NCBI GenBank assembly: GCA_951799425.1
Contig: OX637391.1
Span: 12,704,551-12,768,550 of the forward strand
Length of the DNA: 64,000 nucleotides
Source of the DNA: Ilex aquifolium
Lineage: Eukaryota > Streptophyta > Magnoliopsida > Aquifoliales > Aquifoliaceae
Direction of reading: 5' to 3'
The translations under genes were made by a program, and so were the position numbers. Position 1 is the first letter of the stretch. Every line of letters begins with the position of its first letter. A model generated the notes under the pieces. The model was given only the letters and a program-made list of their open reading frames with translations, ran no database searches and was not told the DNA's origin. Below, piece by piece: positions 46,238 to 57,399 of this stretch.

Positions 46238-48008
46238 TACATTATGTATCTGGTATGGTGTCAACATCAGCCATGCGAAAAGGGGGATGGATTTGGATAT
46301 GCATACAATGTATGACCTTAAACGGCAAGTCTTTTGACAGAGAAGCAGAGTAGGTGTCTCATTGATGGTATTTGGAAGGGAGTAAGCTATGTAACTCCCC
46401 TTATCCACATGCCAAACTAGTAACTCTGGTTAAACAATATAGGTTTTGAAGGGAGCTGGTGCTTGAGTATGATAATTTTAGACAATTTTAGACACGATTC
46501 GTGATTTTAATACAAAATCGATACAAATTTAATGAATTAGGATTTATACTTAATGGACTTGTGATGAACAAGTGGGTCTGTATTTTTTGTTAAATTTACA
46601 TTGACTGATTAAATAAGATATACACACAAATTTTTATATGAGTCAAACATAAATTAAACAAATTTTTATATGATACGACTTAAATACGAAATGAACTCCA
46701 CATGATACAATTCATTCCCAATCTTACTCATGGCTCTTTACAACGAATCAAAGGCAAAGAAAATCTCATGGTGAGATGGAGGAAAGTTGGCAATGAAAAT
46801 TATTTGAAGCCTTCAATATAAATGTTGGCAATGAAGAAAATCATTTGAAGCCTTCAATATAAATGTTGGCAATGAAGTACATTTGAATTGGATGATAGAA
46901 TATGTATATCATTGTCCAAATTGATTACAACGAGAGTTTAAGTTAACTAAATGATAGAGAAAATATAAGAGTGAGACTCCACTATTTCAAAATTTCGGTT
47001 CCAGATCTGAAAAGGACTATCTCACTCTTACACGTGTTGTTGCAATTTTGAAAATTTCGGAGGTCCTATTCCATACTAGATTAAGGTAGTTATTGAATAT
47101 TTTGACTATCATCTATTCAATATCATTTTAATTACAATAGAAAAAATTCTTAATTAATGAGTTTGTCTATATCATAGACTTTGTTTTCCATGATTCTTTT
47201 ATTTTGGATTTATCTATTTTAATAATTTTAGATTTTTAAAATTATTTTAGGTCAGTTTATCTGTACTAATAAAACGTTAATTTTTAACATGAATTTATTT
47301 GTATTATAAACTTTATTTTCGATGATGTTTTTAGGAAAATTTATTTGTTTTAATACAATTTTAAATTTTATTATATGTAGTATAAATTTATCTATATTAT
47401 AAACTTTGATTTTCCTGATTCTTTTGTTTTGAATTTATTTGTTATAATAAATCTTAGATTTTTAAAATTATTTTAGATCAATTTATTTGTATTAATAAAA
47501 CTTTAATTTCCGTTATATGTAATATGAATTTATCTGCATTATAAACTTTATTTTCCATGAAATGTATGTGAATTTACTCGTTTTAACAAAACTTAGATTT
47601 TCAAAACTATTTCAAGTGTCTGTTATAGTATTTTTATCAGTGAAATATGCCAAATAGCACATTCCAAGACAATGAGTTTTGCCAATTTTACTGCCTAATA
47701 CAGTGACATAGGTCCAATAATAAGCCCTTTTCATTTTCTTAGACACGTGCTACTGATACAATCACCAACTACAACTATTTGCATAAATTCATAAAAAAAC
47801 AATAATAAATTCCTAGTGGACTCATAACAAAATGTAGGCCCACTATGTCCCCACTAAATAACAAATCACTTAAAAAATTTCCTAAGATGCTGCTAGAGAG
47901 CATAAAAAGTAGACTCAAAGTAAAAAGTAGACTCAAAGTCTTCATGAAAAGTCGAGGAAAGCTGTCCATGTTTTTTGTCCTTTAGACGCGTGCCAAAGAG
48001 AACAAAGA
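46238..48008. other. intergenic AT-rich DNA with a diverged tandem repeat
   Basis: 46795-46875 has a short direct duplication (TTGGCAATGAAGAAAATCATTTGAAGCC type). 47150-47610 holds about three degenerate units of roughly 130-180 bp around ATTATAAACTTTATTTTCCATGA. No genes. Confidence 0.55.
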
Positions 48009-48016
48009 CCAGAGAA

Positions 48017-48411
48017 CAGAGGTGGCTCAAGGTAAATTGAGGCCTAAAGCGGTAATATAAATGAGACTTTTTTATTTTTAGTATTATTTTTTTAAAAAAA
48101 TATTTTTAATTTTTTTTAAGTGAAAGAGGAGGATATGATACTTTGTTTTTTGTTTTTTAAGAGAGGGAGAGATTTTATTTATTTTTTATTTTTGAGTTTC
48201 TAATATTATGGATTGAATTGTAAGCCCAAATTATTGAAATTATAATTTTTTGATTGGGCTTAAAATTTTTGGGGCCTTTTTATAAGGCCTAAAATTTTTA
48301 TGAATTTAAATTTTTTATGTGGACTAGTTATGTATCTACAATTATGGGGTCTTCTAAAAATTTGGGTCCTAAAACCCATGCTTTTTTTTTAATACTATAG
48401 GGCCGGCCCTG
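48017..48411. mobile_element. hAT-type MITE, 395 bp
   Basis: Left end CAGAGGTGGCTCAAGG and right end GGGCCGGCCCTG are the worn pair of a CAGGGCCGGC-type terminus. The perfect 8-bp duplication CCAGAGAA is at 48009-48016 and 48412-48419. AT-rich interior. Confidence 0.87.
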
Positions 48412-48419
48412 CCAGAGAA

Positions 48420-49600
48420 ATGAATAAAACTGTGATAGACTTCATTTACGTTGTCGCATGCGATTCAAAGATAGTGAGGGAACACATTGTAACTGTTCCC
48501 TTATAGTGAACAACGGCGAGATCTCCGTTTAATATATTTGCCCTAATGGTTATGAGATTCACCATGCTAGAAATTAGATTGATGATGGTGAAAGAGAGAC
48601 TCACAGCAACATCAATCTTAGAGAGAACTAAAACTCATTGCAATAATAATTTGTCAAACATAATCTTGTTGGTTACTCTTAATTCTATCAACTAGAAGGT
48701 GGATGAGTTAACCCTTGTTAATGTCAAGGTTGATTTCTTATAGGGTGCTTGTTTATTTATTATTAATGCGTTATTAAAAAGATGTAATAGTTAATTATTT
48801 ATGTTATAATAGTGATTTATTGATGTTTCTAAAAAAATCTCATCGTAATAATTTTAATTTAAGTCGTATGAGGAAAATATAAGTCTAATTTTTTCAAATA
48901 AAAAAATATCATTTATCTCAAATATAAACTAGCAATAATATTATATGTATTTAATTTAAAAATCTTATTCATTATTGTCATTGAATTAACACATACTGGA
49001 TTGTGTTAAAAAAAACACATACTGGATCACGTTATTACGCTAAATGATCTAAAGCTATTGACTTTTCCCACGTCATGGCTAGTCTAGTGGTTTTGGTCAG
49101 GCTTTTTCTATAAATTATTTTTATATAATATTGTTTGTTTTTTTGATACTGTGAAGAATCGAGGTACGAGACACGCTAGTTGAGCCAATTTTTCTTGAAT
49201 GATGAATTTTTTAGACTAATGTGAATACATTTGAATAAAAAATTAAAAATTATTGGAATGCACAAATTTGTATAATATTATATGTACAACCAACAAAATT
49301 GAAAACAGTGAAGGGGACCAAAACCCATACACACAAAGCTTGGTTGTAGCCTGGTTTGCGAGTTGAGCAATTTTTTACTACTGACATCAACAAGTGGGTC
49401 GATTCCTTCGGTTATATATATATTTTTTGTGGGTCGATCCCTTTGGTTTGCGAGTCGAGCATTTTTTTACTCCTGACATCAACAAGTGGGTCGATTCCTT
49501 CGTCCCATTAAAAGGACCTTAGTATGTTGGACTTGACTGCCCAAATTCGGTGCTTGCTCTTTTACTCATCTCCCTGCGATACTCACTCTCTTTTGTCTGA
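48420..49600. other. upstream region of the TNL gene
   Basis: No gene. A near-perfect local duplication lies about 100-260 bp before the TNL ATG: GACATCAACAAGTGGGTCGA occurs at about 49383 and 49475, with matching TTTGCGAGT(T/C)GAGCA lead-ins. It may duplicate promoter elements or a 5' UTR. No certain TATA box could be assigned. Confidence 0.55.
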
Positions 49601-52600
49601 ATGGCTAGTTCCCACGAAACCTTCTTTTCAGCTTCTGAGTGTACCTATGATGTGTTTTTGAGTTTCAGAGGCACAGACACTCGCAAATCTTTTACGGACC
49701 ATCTTTATACAGCTTTATCCGACAATGGAATTCGCACGTTTAGAGATGACGATGAGATTGAGAGGGGAGAAAATATCAACTTAGAATTGGAGAAAGCAAT
49801 CAAAATGTCGAGGATATCTATAATTGTCTTCTCAAAAGACTACGTGTCTTCCAAGGCGTGCCGTTATGAAGTGGAGACTATACTTGAACATAGTAAGAAA
49901 TCTAAACATGTCATTTTGCCTGTCTTTTACGATGTAGATCCCTCTGAAGTTAAGAAGCAAGCAGAAGGTCTGGTTGCCGATAAAGGACAAGATGAACAGA
50001 TGAACAACGTCAAGAGATCAACCGCGGCACTTAAGGAGGTTGTAAATCTAGCAGGGATGGTTTTGAAAAACCAAGCTGATGGGTAATTTCCTCTCCTCTC
50101 CTCTCCTCCACCCCACCCCCGGCCAGAGATGGTTCCATTTTTTCATCGTATCAAACGGAGTATAAAAGTTTGAGGGTAGATCTATACCTTCCAAAGATTC
50201 TCATTGCATCCTCTGTCCATTTTCGATTTCTATTTTTGAGTTTGAGCACTGTAGCATCTCACCTTTGCTGTGAGCAGACGACGGGCAACAAGGGTTTCCG
50301 TCTATGCTCTGTTTTTGATTTCATGGTGTCCTATTTTGTCCTTTTTTTTTTGTCTCCAATTTGTTTTACTTGGTTGACTTACTAAACATGTTCCATCAAG
50401 GAGATCCCCTTATTGCTCAACTTTTTCAATATTTTAAATTGCTCTCATAACTTTTCATTGTTATATTTTATTGCTTAAATACCCATAACTTTTTGTAATT
50501 ATACACCATAACCTTAACAGAAGATCATAGTTTTTTGTCTGTTCATATGTTTGTTTGTTTTGTGTCAGAATTTTTTTTTATGATCGACAGATTCTTCATT
50601 GCTTATTCTTAGAATGTGGGATCATATTTGAGACATTTTTAATTTTTATTTGAACCCTGTCCTAACCGCGGAGCTCATTAGTCATTATGTTTCGATGAAA
50701 TCTTTTGAGAAGTCATGCCGAACTATAGTCTAATGTTATGTTTATAGTCTAATGCTATGTTTGGTACGATAAAAAAATAGTAGGATGAAAAGTTGAAAAA
50801 ATGGAAAGTTGGAGAGATAGATAAAACATCATGTTTGGTAAGAAAGGAAAATAGAAAAAATAAAAAAGTGGATAGATGAGTTTTCCTTCCAACTTACTAA
50901 AATCAATCCCTCCAAAATTAAAAGGAAAGTGAATGCAAAATTAATTATTTGTTTATATATCATTTAATATAAACATATATTATGTATACATTAATTTTAT
51001 ATATAAATACAATGATAAAATTAAAAAATTAAAAAATATATATTTTTTCTATCTTATCAAGCACAAAAAAAAATTAATTATTTTTATTCTCCATCCATCC
51101 TACCAAACACAAAAGAATGAAAGTATATCATATCTATTCTTTTTCCTTGAAAGATAGAAAATTTATTCCTCCTACTTTTCATCCCTCCTATTTTCCATCT
51201 ATCGTACCAAATGGAGCATAAATATGTTTTTTTAACAACCCCATATTTGTCTCTACCATTTAACAACATGAAAAAAAAATAATTAGAGCATTTGAAATAA
51301 ATTTAAAATTCAAACGAAAGTTTTGTTTTAGCAAGTTTGAAATGTAGATATTATTTTGTTTGACCAAAACATATCAGAAGCCTGTGCAATTAGCATGTCC
51401 ATTATTCACATCACATAAATGGTACAGGATATCTGTTGAGGAGTTATTTATCAAAATATAGTATTTTTTAAATTTATTTATTGATATACAGTATTTTTAA
51501 ACTTATTTATCAAATTATTATATTTTTTAAAAATAGAATCAATAACTCTGCTTTTGTTATAATGGAGTTGTTGACTCCGTTTTTGTTAAAACAAATTGAT
51601 GGGAGTCAATAACTACGGGGTTGTTAACTCCATTTTGTAACAAAAGCGGATTTATTGATTTCGTTTTTAAAATATATCGTAATTTAGTAAATAAATTTAA
51701 AAGTGTCGTATATCGGTAAATAAGTTTAAAAAATATTGTATTTTAGTAAATAACTCATTTATCGAGGTGCTCTATGTTTATTTATTTTTTTATTTTTCAT
51801 TTTGGGTTTTTGGGCACAGTTTTCAACACTCATTTTTTTTGAAAAAATAAAGAGAAAAGTAGATTCTTCGTGACGAAATATTGGGTGTGACAACGATGGG
51901 TGGCAGGACATCACTTTTTTAGCTATTTGAATGTGATTTTGTTGTTTTTTTTTTTTTGGGTGAAATCTTGATATGTATATTGCTCTTTTTTTTTCCCCTT
52001 TGACTTGAATTTTTAGGCATGAAGCGAAGTTCATCCAGGAAGTCGTTCAATGCGTTAAAGATAAGAAAACTTGGCAGGCCGTAAGTGTTGCTACCCACCT
52101 AGTTGGAATGGAGTCTCGAGTCAATAAAATTGATTGGTGGTTCAAGAGCTGTTCAACCCCTGTCAGCAAACTTGTGATATGCGGGATGGGAGGTATAGGA
52201 AAAACTACTATTGCCAAAGCTCTATACAATAGACACTGTGGCACATTCAACGGAAGCAGTTTTCTTGAAAATATTAGACAAGTTTCTGAAAACCAAAATG
52301 GTTTACTTCATTTGCAAAGACAACTTCTTTCTAATCTTCAAAATAAAAGAGAGCATAAAGTACATGATGTTTATGATGGCCACAGGAGGCTTAAATTTGT
52401 CTTGTCAAGAAAAAGAGTTCTTCTTGTTCTCGATGATGTTGAAAACGAGAACCAAATAAAGGCAATACTAGGTGAAGAAAGGGATTTGTTTTTTCAAGGA
52501 AGCAAAATTATCATAACAACTAGGAAGGAGGGCCTGCTAAAGAAAAGTGAAATTGATATCACTTATGACATTGAAACACTGAGCGGCATTGAATCGCTTG

Positions 52601-55600
52601 AACTTTTCAGTTGGCATGCTTTTGGAGATAAACATCCTATTGATGGTTACATAGAACATGCGAAGAGGTTTCTACATCACTGCAATGGGCTTCCTTTAGC
52701 TCTTGAAGTTTTAGGTTCTTCAGTAAGAGAGCAAAGTTTGGCGATATGGGAGAGCAAATTAGAGAAATTGGAAGCTATTCCTAACTCTGAAATTGTAAAA
52801 AAGCTCAGAATAAGCTTTGACGACTTAGATTGGCACGATAGAAAACTATTCCTCGATATTGCTTTTTTCTTCGTTGGAAAGAAAAAAACTGATACGGTGA
52901 CAACCCTGGATGGATGTGATTGTTTTGTTGTGGCTGGGATTCAAACTCTTATTGAAAGAAATCTCTTAAAAATTGAAAAAGGTAAGTTGTCAATGCATCC
53001 ACTACTTCAAAGCATGGGAAAAGCAATAGTTGATGGAGAATCTACACCCCCTCAGGAGCGTAGCAGACTCTGGCGTCACGAGGAATCCTTCAAAATTTTG
53101 AGAGACAAAACTGTAAGAATCTTCTTTCTCATGTGCCTGCAATAGTTTTGGTCCATGTAGTTACTCAATTATCCAATTTTCTCTTGTTGTATTTGTCTTC
53201 TTCAGGGCACAGAAAAAATTGAAGGCCTCATTCTTGACATGGAGAGTTTGAAGGAAGATGATTCTGCTGTAACAGATTCTGGTCATAATTTTTTCAAATT
53301 ATTTTGGCACCGCGTAGATCCAACTTCGAGAAATTCAAGTGAGAGTGACTTAGAAGTTAGTGCATTTGAAAGGATGGTCAACCTTAGATTACTCAAGCTC
53401 AGTTACGTACAATTCTCTAAAAATGATGGGCTATTTCCGAAAAATTTACGATTTTTGTATTGGCGTGGTTCTGGTTTAAGATTTTTGCCCAGTGGCCTTC
53501 CTCTAAATAACTTAGTAACTCTTGACATGCGCAATAGCAAATTGGAACAACTTTGGAAAGGAGCAATTAAGGTATGTAACCTAATTTGCTTTTGCCGTTT
53601 TAAAGGATTCTAGTGTTTAATTATTTGTGTGAGTGGGCAGCCTTTAACCCCCCCTCCTCTCTATCTCTGTTCTAAAATAGGTTCTTGGACAGCTGAAAAT
53701 TATAAACCTCAGTCATTCCCATTATCTTAACAAAACTCCAGACTTCACAAAAACCCCCAATCTACAGAAGCTGATTCTGAAAGATTGTAAAAGATTGGTT
53801 GGGATTGATGAATCCATTGTGAGCCTACAGAAACTTTGTCTCTTGAATCTTAGAGGTTGCATTAGTCTGAGGGCATTTCCAAGAAACATTAGTAAGGTTA
53901 CATCTCTTCAAGAGATCGATATTTCCGATTGTTCAAATCTTATATTGTCGGCAGATGAGTTCAAGCAGATGGAGTCAATGAGAGTACTTCGAGCTGACAG
54001 AATTGATATAAATAAAGCATTCGGTGTGACCAATGATATTGTACCAATAAGGAATGGATTCGTTTGGCCTTGGGTACGAAAACCAATGAAAAACCCAAAC
54101 ACATTATGGACCTTTTTCCCAAGTTCTTTAGTAAGCTTAAGCCTTGGGAATTGCAATCTCACCGATGATGCTTTTGGCATGGATTTTGGTAGGCTCAATA
54201 TGTTGGAGTCCTTATCTCTTGTAGGGAATCAGATTCGTAGGCTACCAGATTGCGTTGGAAATTTGTCAAGACTCCAGATGCTAGATTTATCTTGGTGTCC
54301 AAGGCTCGAGAAGATTCAATGGCCAGCAATAGTAGTTGAGGAATTGAATGTTACGGAGTGCAGATCTTTGCAACAAATAACTTATGATACTGAGGCCAGT
54401 CCACTAAAAATTCAACATGGTGCTTGCATGAGCCTATGTTACGTTCAATATGGCTTCAAGACAAAACCTGTAAGAGAAGTTGATGTAAGATTGATCAACA
54501 ATGTTGGCTTCTTCAGCTTGGACTCCATGGCAGATGTTGAGGTGATAATTTCAAATGGCATTGTGTGGAGCAGAGAGAAGCGTCCAGTTGAGGTTTTTTC
54601 CTCTCTCTCTCTCTCTCTCGCTCTCTCTTCTTATTCATTCATTAATGATTAGAGGCTAAACTGTGAGTTTTATTTTACAGATTCTATGGGAAAATGGATT
54701 GTTTAGCACATATTTTCCTGGACGAGAAGTTCCATGCTGGTTTATGTATAAGACTAATGGGCCCACAATCACATTAAATGTGCCTTCCAATCACCAAATA
54801 CGAGGCTTAAATGTGTGCGTAGTGTACACACTTTCCGACATCGTAAATTTGTTACAATTTCCAATAGAGGTTACAGTCCATAACAAGAGTAAGCATTTTG
54901 TGTGGCCCTATAGACCAAGGTGCCACGGTGTTCCAGAAGCAGATGGATATATTGTATGGTTATGCCATTTGGGGTTTTGGGTTCCACTTGAAGAAGGTGA
55001 TGAAGTGGAGGTTTTGTTTGAGATGAAGGTTGAGGGACAAATAAAGGAGTGTGGAGCCCACCTTTTGTACTATGAAGAGGTAGAAGAAATAAAGCAATAC
55101 TGTAATACTCTGTTGTGTTGCTGGGATTCGAATTACCCGCTCCTATTAGGTGGGTGTCTCCTCTCCAATCATGCTTTACAACTACTATGAATATAATACA
55201 CAAATAAGAATGTTGGCTGGGGATTTTATGATCTTAAAATGACCCATAGATGATAGACCCTGCAGAACTGCTGGTTTTGCCCAAATTTTTAATTCATACA
55301 ATTTTGTGTAGAGTAGGAATGAAACCTTTGGGCAATGATCACTATAAAACTCTGTTGATTTAGGCTGTTTTATTGTCAAGAAACACCCAAACAATGTAGT
55401 TATCTTTAGGAAAATTCCTTCTAATCTGTATGATTATATGTTCTGTGATTTGTATTGAATGCAGAATGGAAAGAAGAGGAGGCGGTAGAAAATGAAGAAG
55501 AAAAGGAAGCAGAGGAAGAGGATGAAGAACAAGAAAAAGAAGAAGCAACAGAAGCAGAAGTAAAAGGGGAAGCAGCAACAACAGATGCAGAAGAAGAAGA

Positions 55601-55634
55601 AAAGAAGAAAGAGCTTGTATTGAATGCAGAATGA
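49601..55634 (+). CDS. TIR-NB-ARC-LRR immune receptor with C-JID and acidic tail
   Basis: Intracellular plant immune receptor: effector sensing by LRR/C-JID opens the NB-ARC switch and lets the TIR domain act as an NADase. Six exons join in phase: 49601-50082, 52017-53112, 53206-53571, 53681-54592, 54681-55149 and 55465-55634. They total 3495 bp, or 1164 residues. TIR: YDVFLSFRGTDTRKSF at 16-31, putative catalytic Glu90 in CRYEV. NB-ARC: P-loop GMGGIGKTT 217-225, kinase-2 LLVLDDV 296-302, RNBS-B IIITTR 325-330, GLPLAL 385-390, RNBS-D FLDIAFFF 439-446. The MHD position reads MHP (487-489). LRRs occupy about 580-900. C-JID begins near 953 (FSTYFPGREVPCWF). The last exon is almost pure Glu/Lys and ends KKKELVLNAE. 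No stop or shift in any exon; intron 1 (1934 bp) holds a MITE. Confidence 0.93.
50753..51218. mobile_element. Tourist/PIF-Harbinger-like MITE, copy 2, in TNL intron 1
   Basis: TGCTATGTTTGGTACGATA at the left and TATCGTACCAAATGGAGCA at the right form the inverted repeats. TAA flanks both ends (50750-50752 and 51219-51221). 466 bp. Related to the MITE at 23501 through the GATGAAAAGTTGG and TCCAAAATTAAAAGGAAA segments. Confidence 0.85.
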
Positions 55635-55680
55635 AAAGAAGAGGAGGAGGTAGAAAAAGAAGAATATGAAGAAATTCATT
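55455..55680. repeat. ~167-bp duplication at the TNL 3' end
   Basis: GTATTGAATGCAGAATG-GAAAGAAGAGGAGG at about 55452 recurs at about 55618. The first copy supplies the acceptor and start of exon 6. In the second copy TGG has become TGA, which is the stop of the present protein. A second usable-looking acceptor (GAATGCAG) is therefore present. Confidence 0.8.
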
Positions 55681-56208
55681 AAATATGAAAATGATGAAAT
55701 ATCAAAGAACGTTAGTCAACATGTGCCACATGGCACACATCACCTAAAAGGCAAGTGAAGGTGCATAAAATGACAACGCATGATTGAGCTAATTAATGAA
55801 ACCACGTGTCCCAAAGCACACGACAAAAAGCACATGCGAAAGGCACGTGGGGGAATCACAGCCTCTATAGCAATCTACCGAGTAGATGACCGAAGCATTT
55901 GGTTGAATAAGCCAAACTGTAAATATGACCGAACTGAAAGCAAGACCGAGCAGAGCTCACAAGTCATCTTTTGTACGGAGATCAATTAAACCATGCTAGA
56001 TAACTCCAAACAATTAAATTTTCTTAGATAATTTTCAATATATTTTCTATTTCCACTAAATTCTCTATTTAACATAATCAAACCCTATAAATTTATCTTC
56101 AATTGGCTCTTTATTTGGATCAATTAAAGTAGAGAGTCCAATTTGACTTTCTACATTTAAGAACAAAACTCACTCAATTCTGTAATCACTGAATGAAAAA
56201 AATGATAC
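55681..56208. other. TNL downstream region
   Basis: No gene recognised; moderately AT-rich. It includes the probable 3' UTR. Confidence 0.45.
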
Positions 56209-56213
56209 AAGTA

Positions 56214-56805
56214 TGATGAGCTCAAAATCAACTGGGCCAGGCCCAATAAATCAACCAAGCCCAAGTTAGTTAAAAGGCAGCCCAAGCCCACTTTATCGAT
56301 CCGACCCAGTCCAAGATCCAAGGAGTTCGGGAAGATAAGAACACGTGGGAGAAAGAATATCGGGATAGACACTCATGGAGATCAAATCCTACCTTGATTG
56401 TACTTACCAAAAAAGTAGTGCCCTTCTCCTTCACGTCACCGCCTCACCATACCTATATATTGTAAGCTCTCTCCATATGGAGAGGCACCTAACATCACCT
56501 TTTTGAGACCTCTACACCTTGAGATCCTTACACACACTACACCTAGATCTTTGTCTCTCTACACCATAGCCTCTCTCCCCTTACTACTGTAATTCTCTCG
56601 GTTACTTTATTCATCAATAAAGACCTCCGGCCACCGTTGCCGTTTTTCAATAGTGGAGTAGGTCACTCGGACTGAACCACTATATATCTTTGTGTTGACT
56701 TCATATTTACTGTTTTGCTATTGATCTGTCATTATTATTTATTAATTGCACCCGATTATATACTTGACTGTTGATCTTGCACGAGACCAGTTTTGTGCAT
56801 CATCA
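56214..56805 (+). mobile_element. solo LTR of the gypsy family
   Basis: Starts TGATGAGCTCAAAATCAACTG and ends TTTTGTGCATCATCA, 592 bp. Perfect duplication AAGTA at 56209-56213 and 56806-56810. Close relative of the solo LTR at 36399 and of the LTR at 60043. Confidence 0.93.
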
Positions 56806-56810
56806 AAGTA

Positions 56811-57399
56811 TATTATTCGTTAAATGCTATTCCTACTAGAATAGAGAGCTTCATTGGAGTTTTCTACCAAATGTCACTCTATTTAATTTAACTTATTACC
56901 TAAGATGATCTATATTTTAGAAAAGATACTCTTTATTCTGAAATGTTGATATTCATAACTCCTAAACCAAGTTAGATAAAAATTGACAAAAATTAAAAAC
57001 CTAAAGTGATAATAGCAAACAATAAATCGAATTCATGGAAATTCTTTCTTATTTCAAATTCTTAATTTTTGTAAAAGCCCGAATTAGGATAATGCCACTT
57101 AAATCATACGTTTGGATCAAATCCTCTCTCAAGATTCTTTTCCTAAATTTTCTTGGTGGTTAGATCACCCACCATTAATTAGTGTGGGACTCACTTATAC
57201 AAAGTGAGTTTCACATATATTTTATGGTGAGTGATCTACTAAGGAAAAAAATATAAAAAAAAATGTATTAGAGAAGTTCTTATTCCTTAAAAATTAATCT
57301 GAGGACATGGATTGGATGGAACGTGACTTTTGGAATTGGAAATTCGAGGTACATTGTCCGAAATCATTTCCAAACATACACTTTTTTTATCTATATAAT
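56811..57399. other. intergenic DNA
   Basis: AT-rich; no gene or element boundary recognised. Confidence 0.5.

Noticed and set aside
55360..55679. Leu/Phe-rich ORFs on the minus strand resembling membrane proteins
   Set aside because: They are the antisense of the Glu/Lys-rich TNL tail (GAA/GAG/AAG read backwards).
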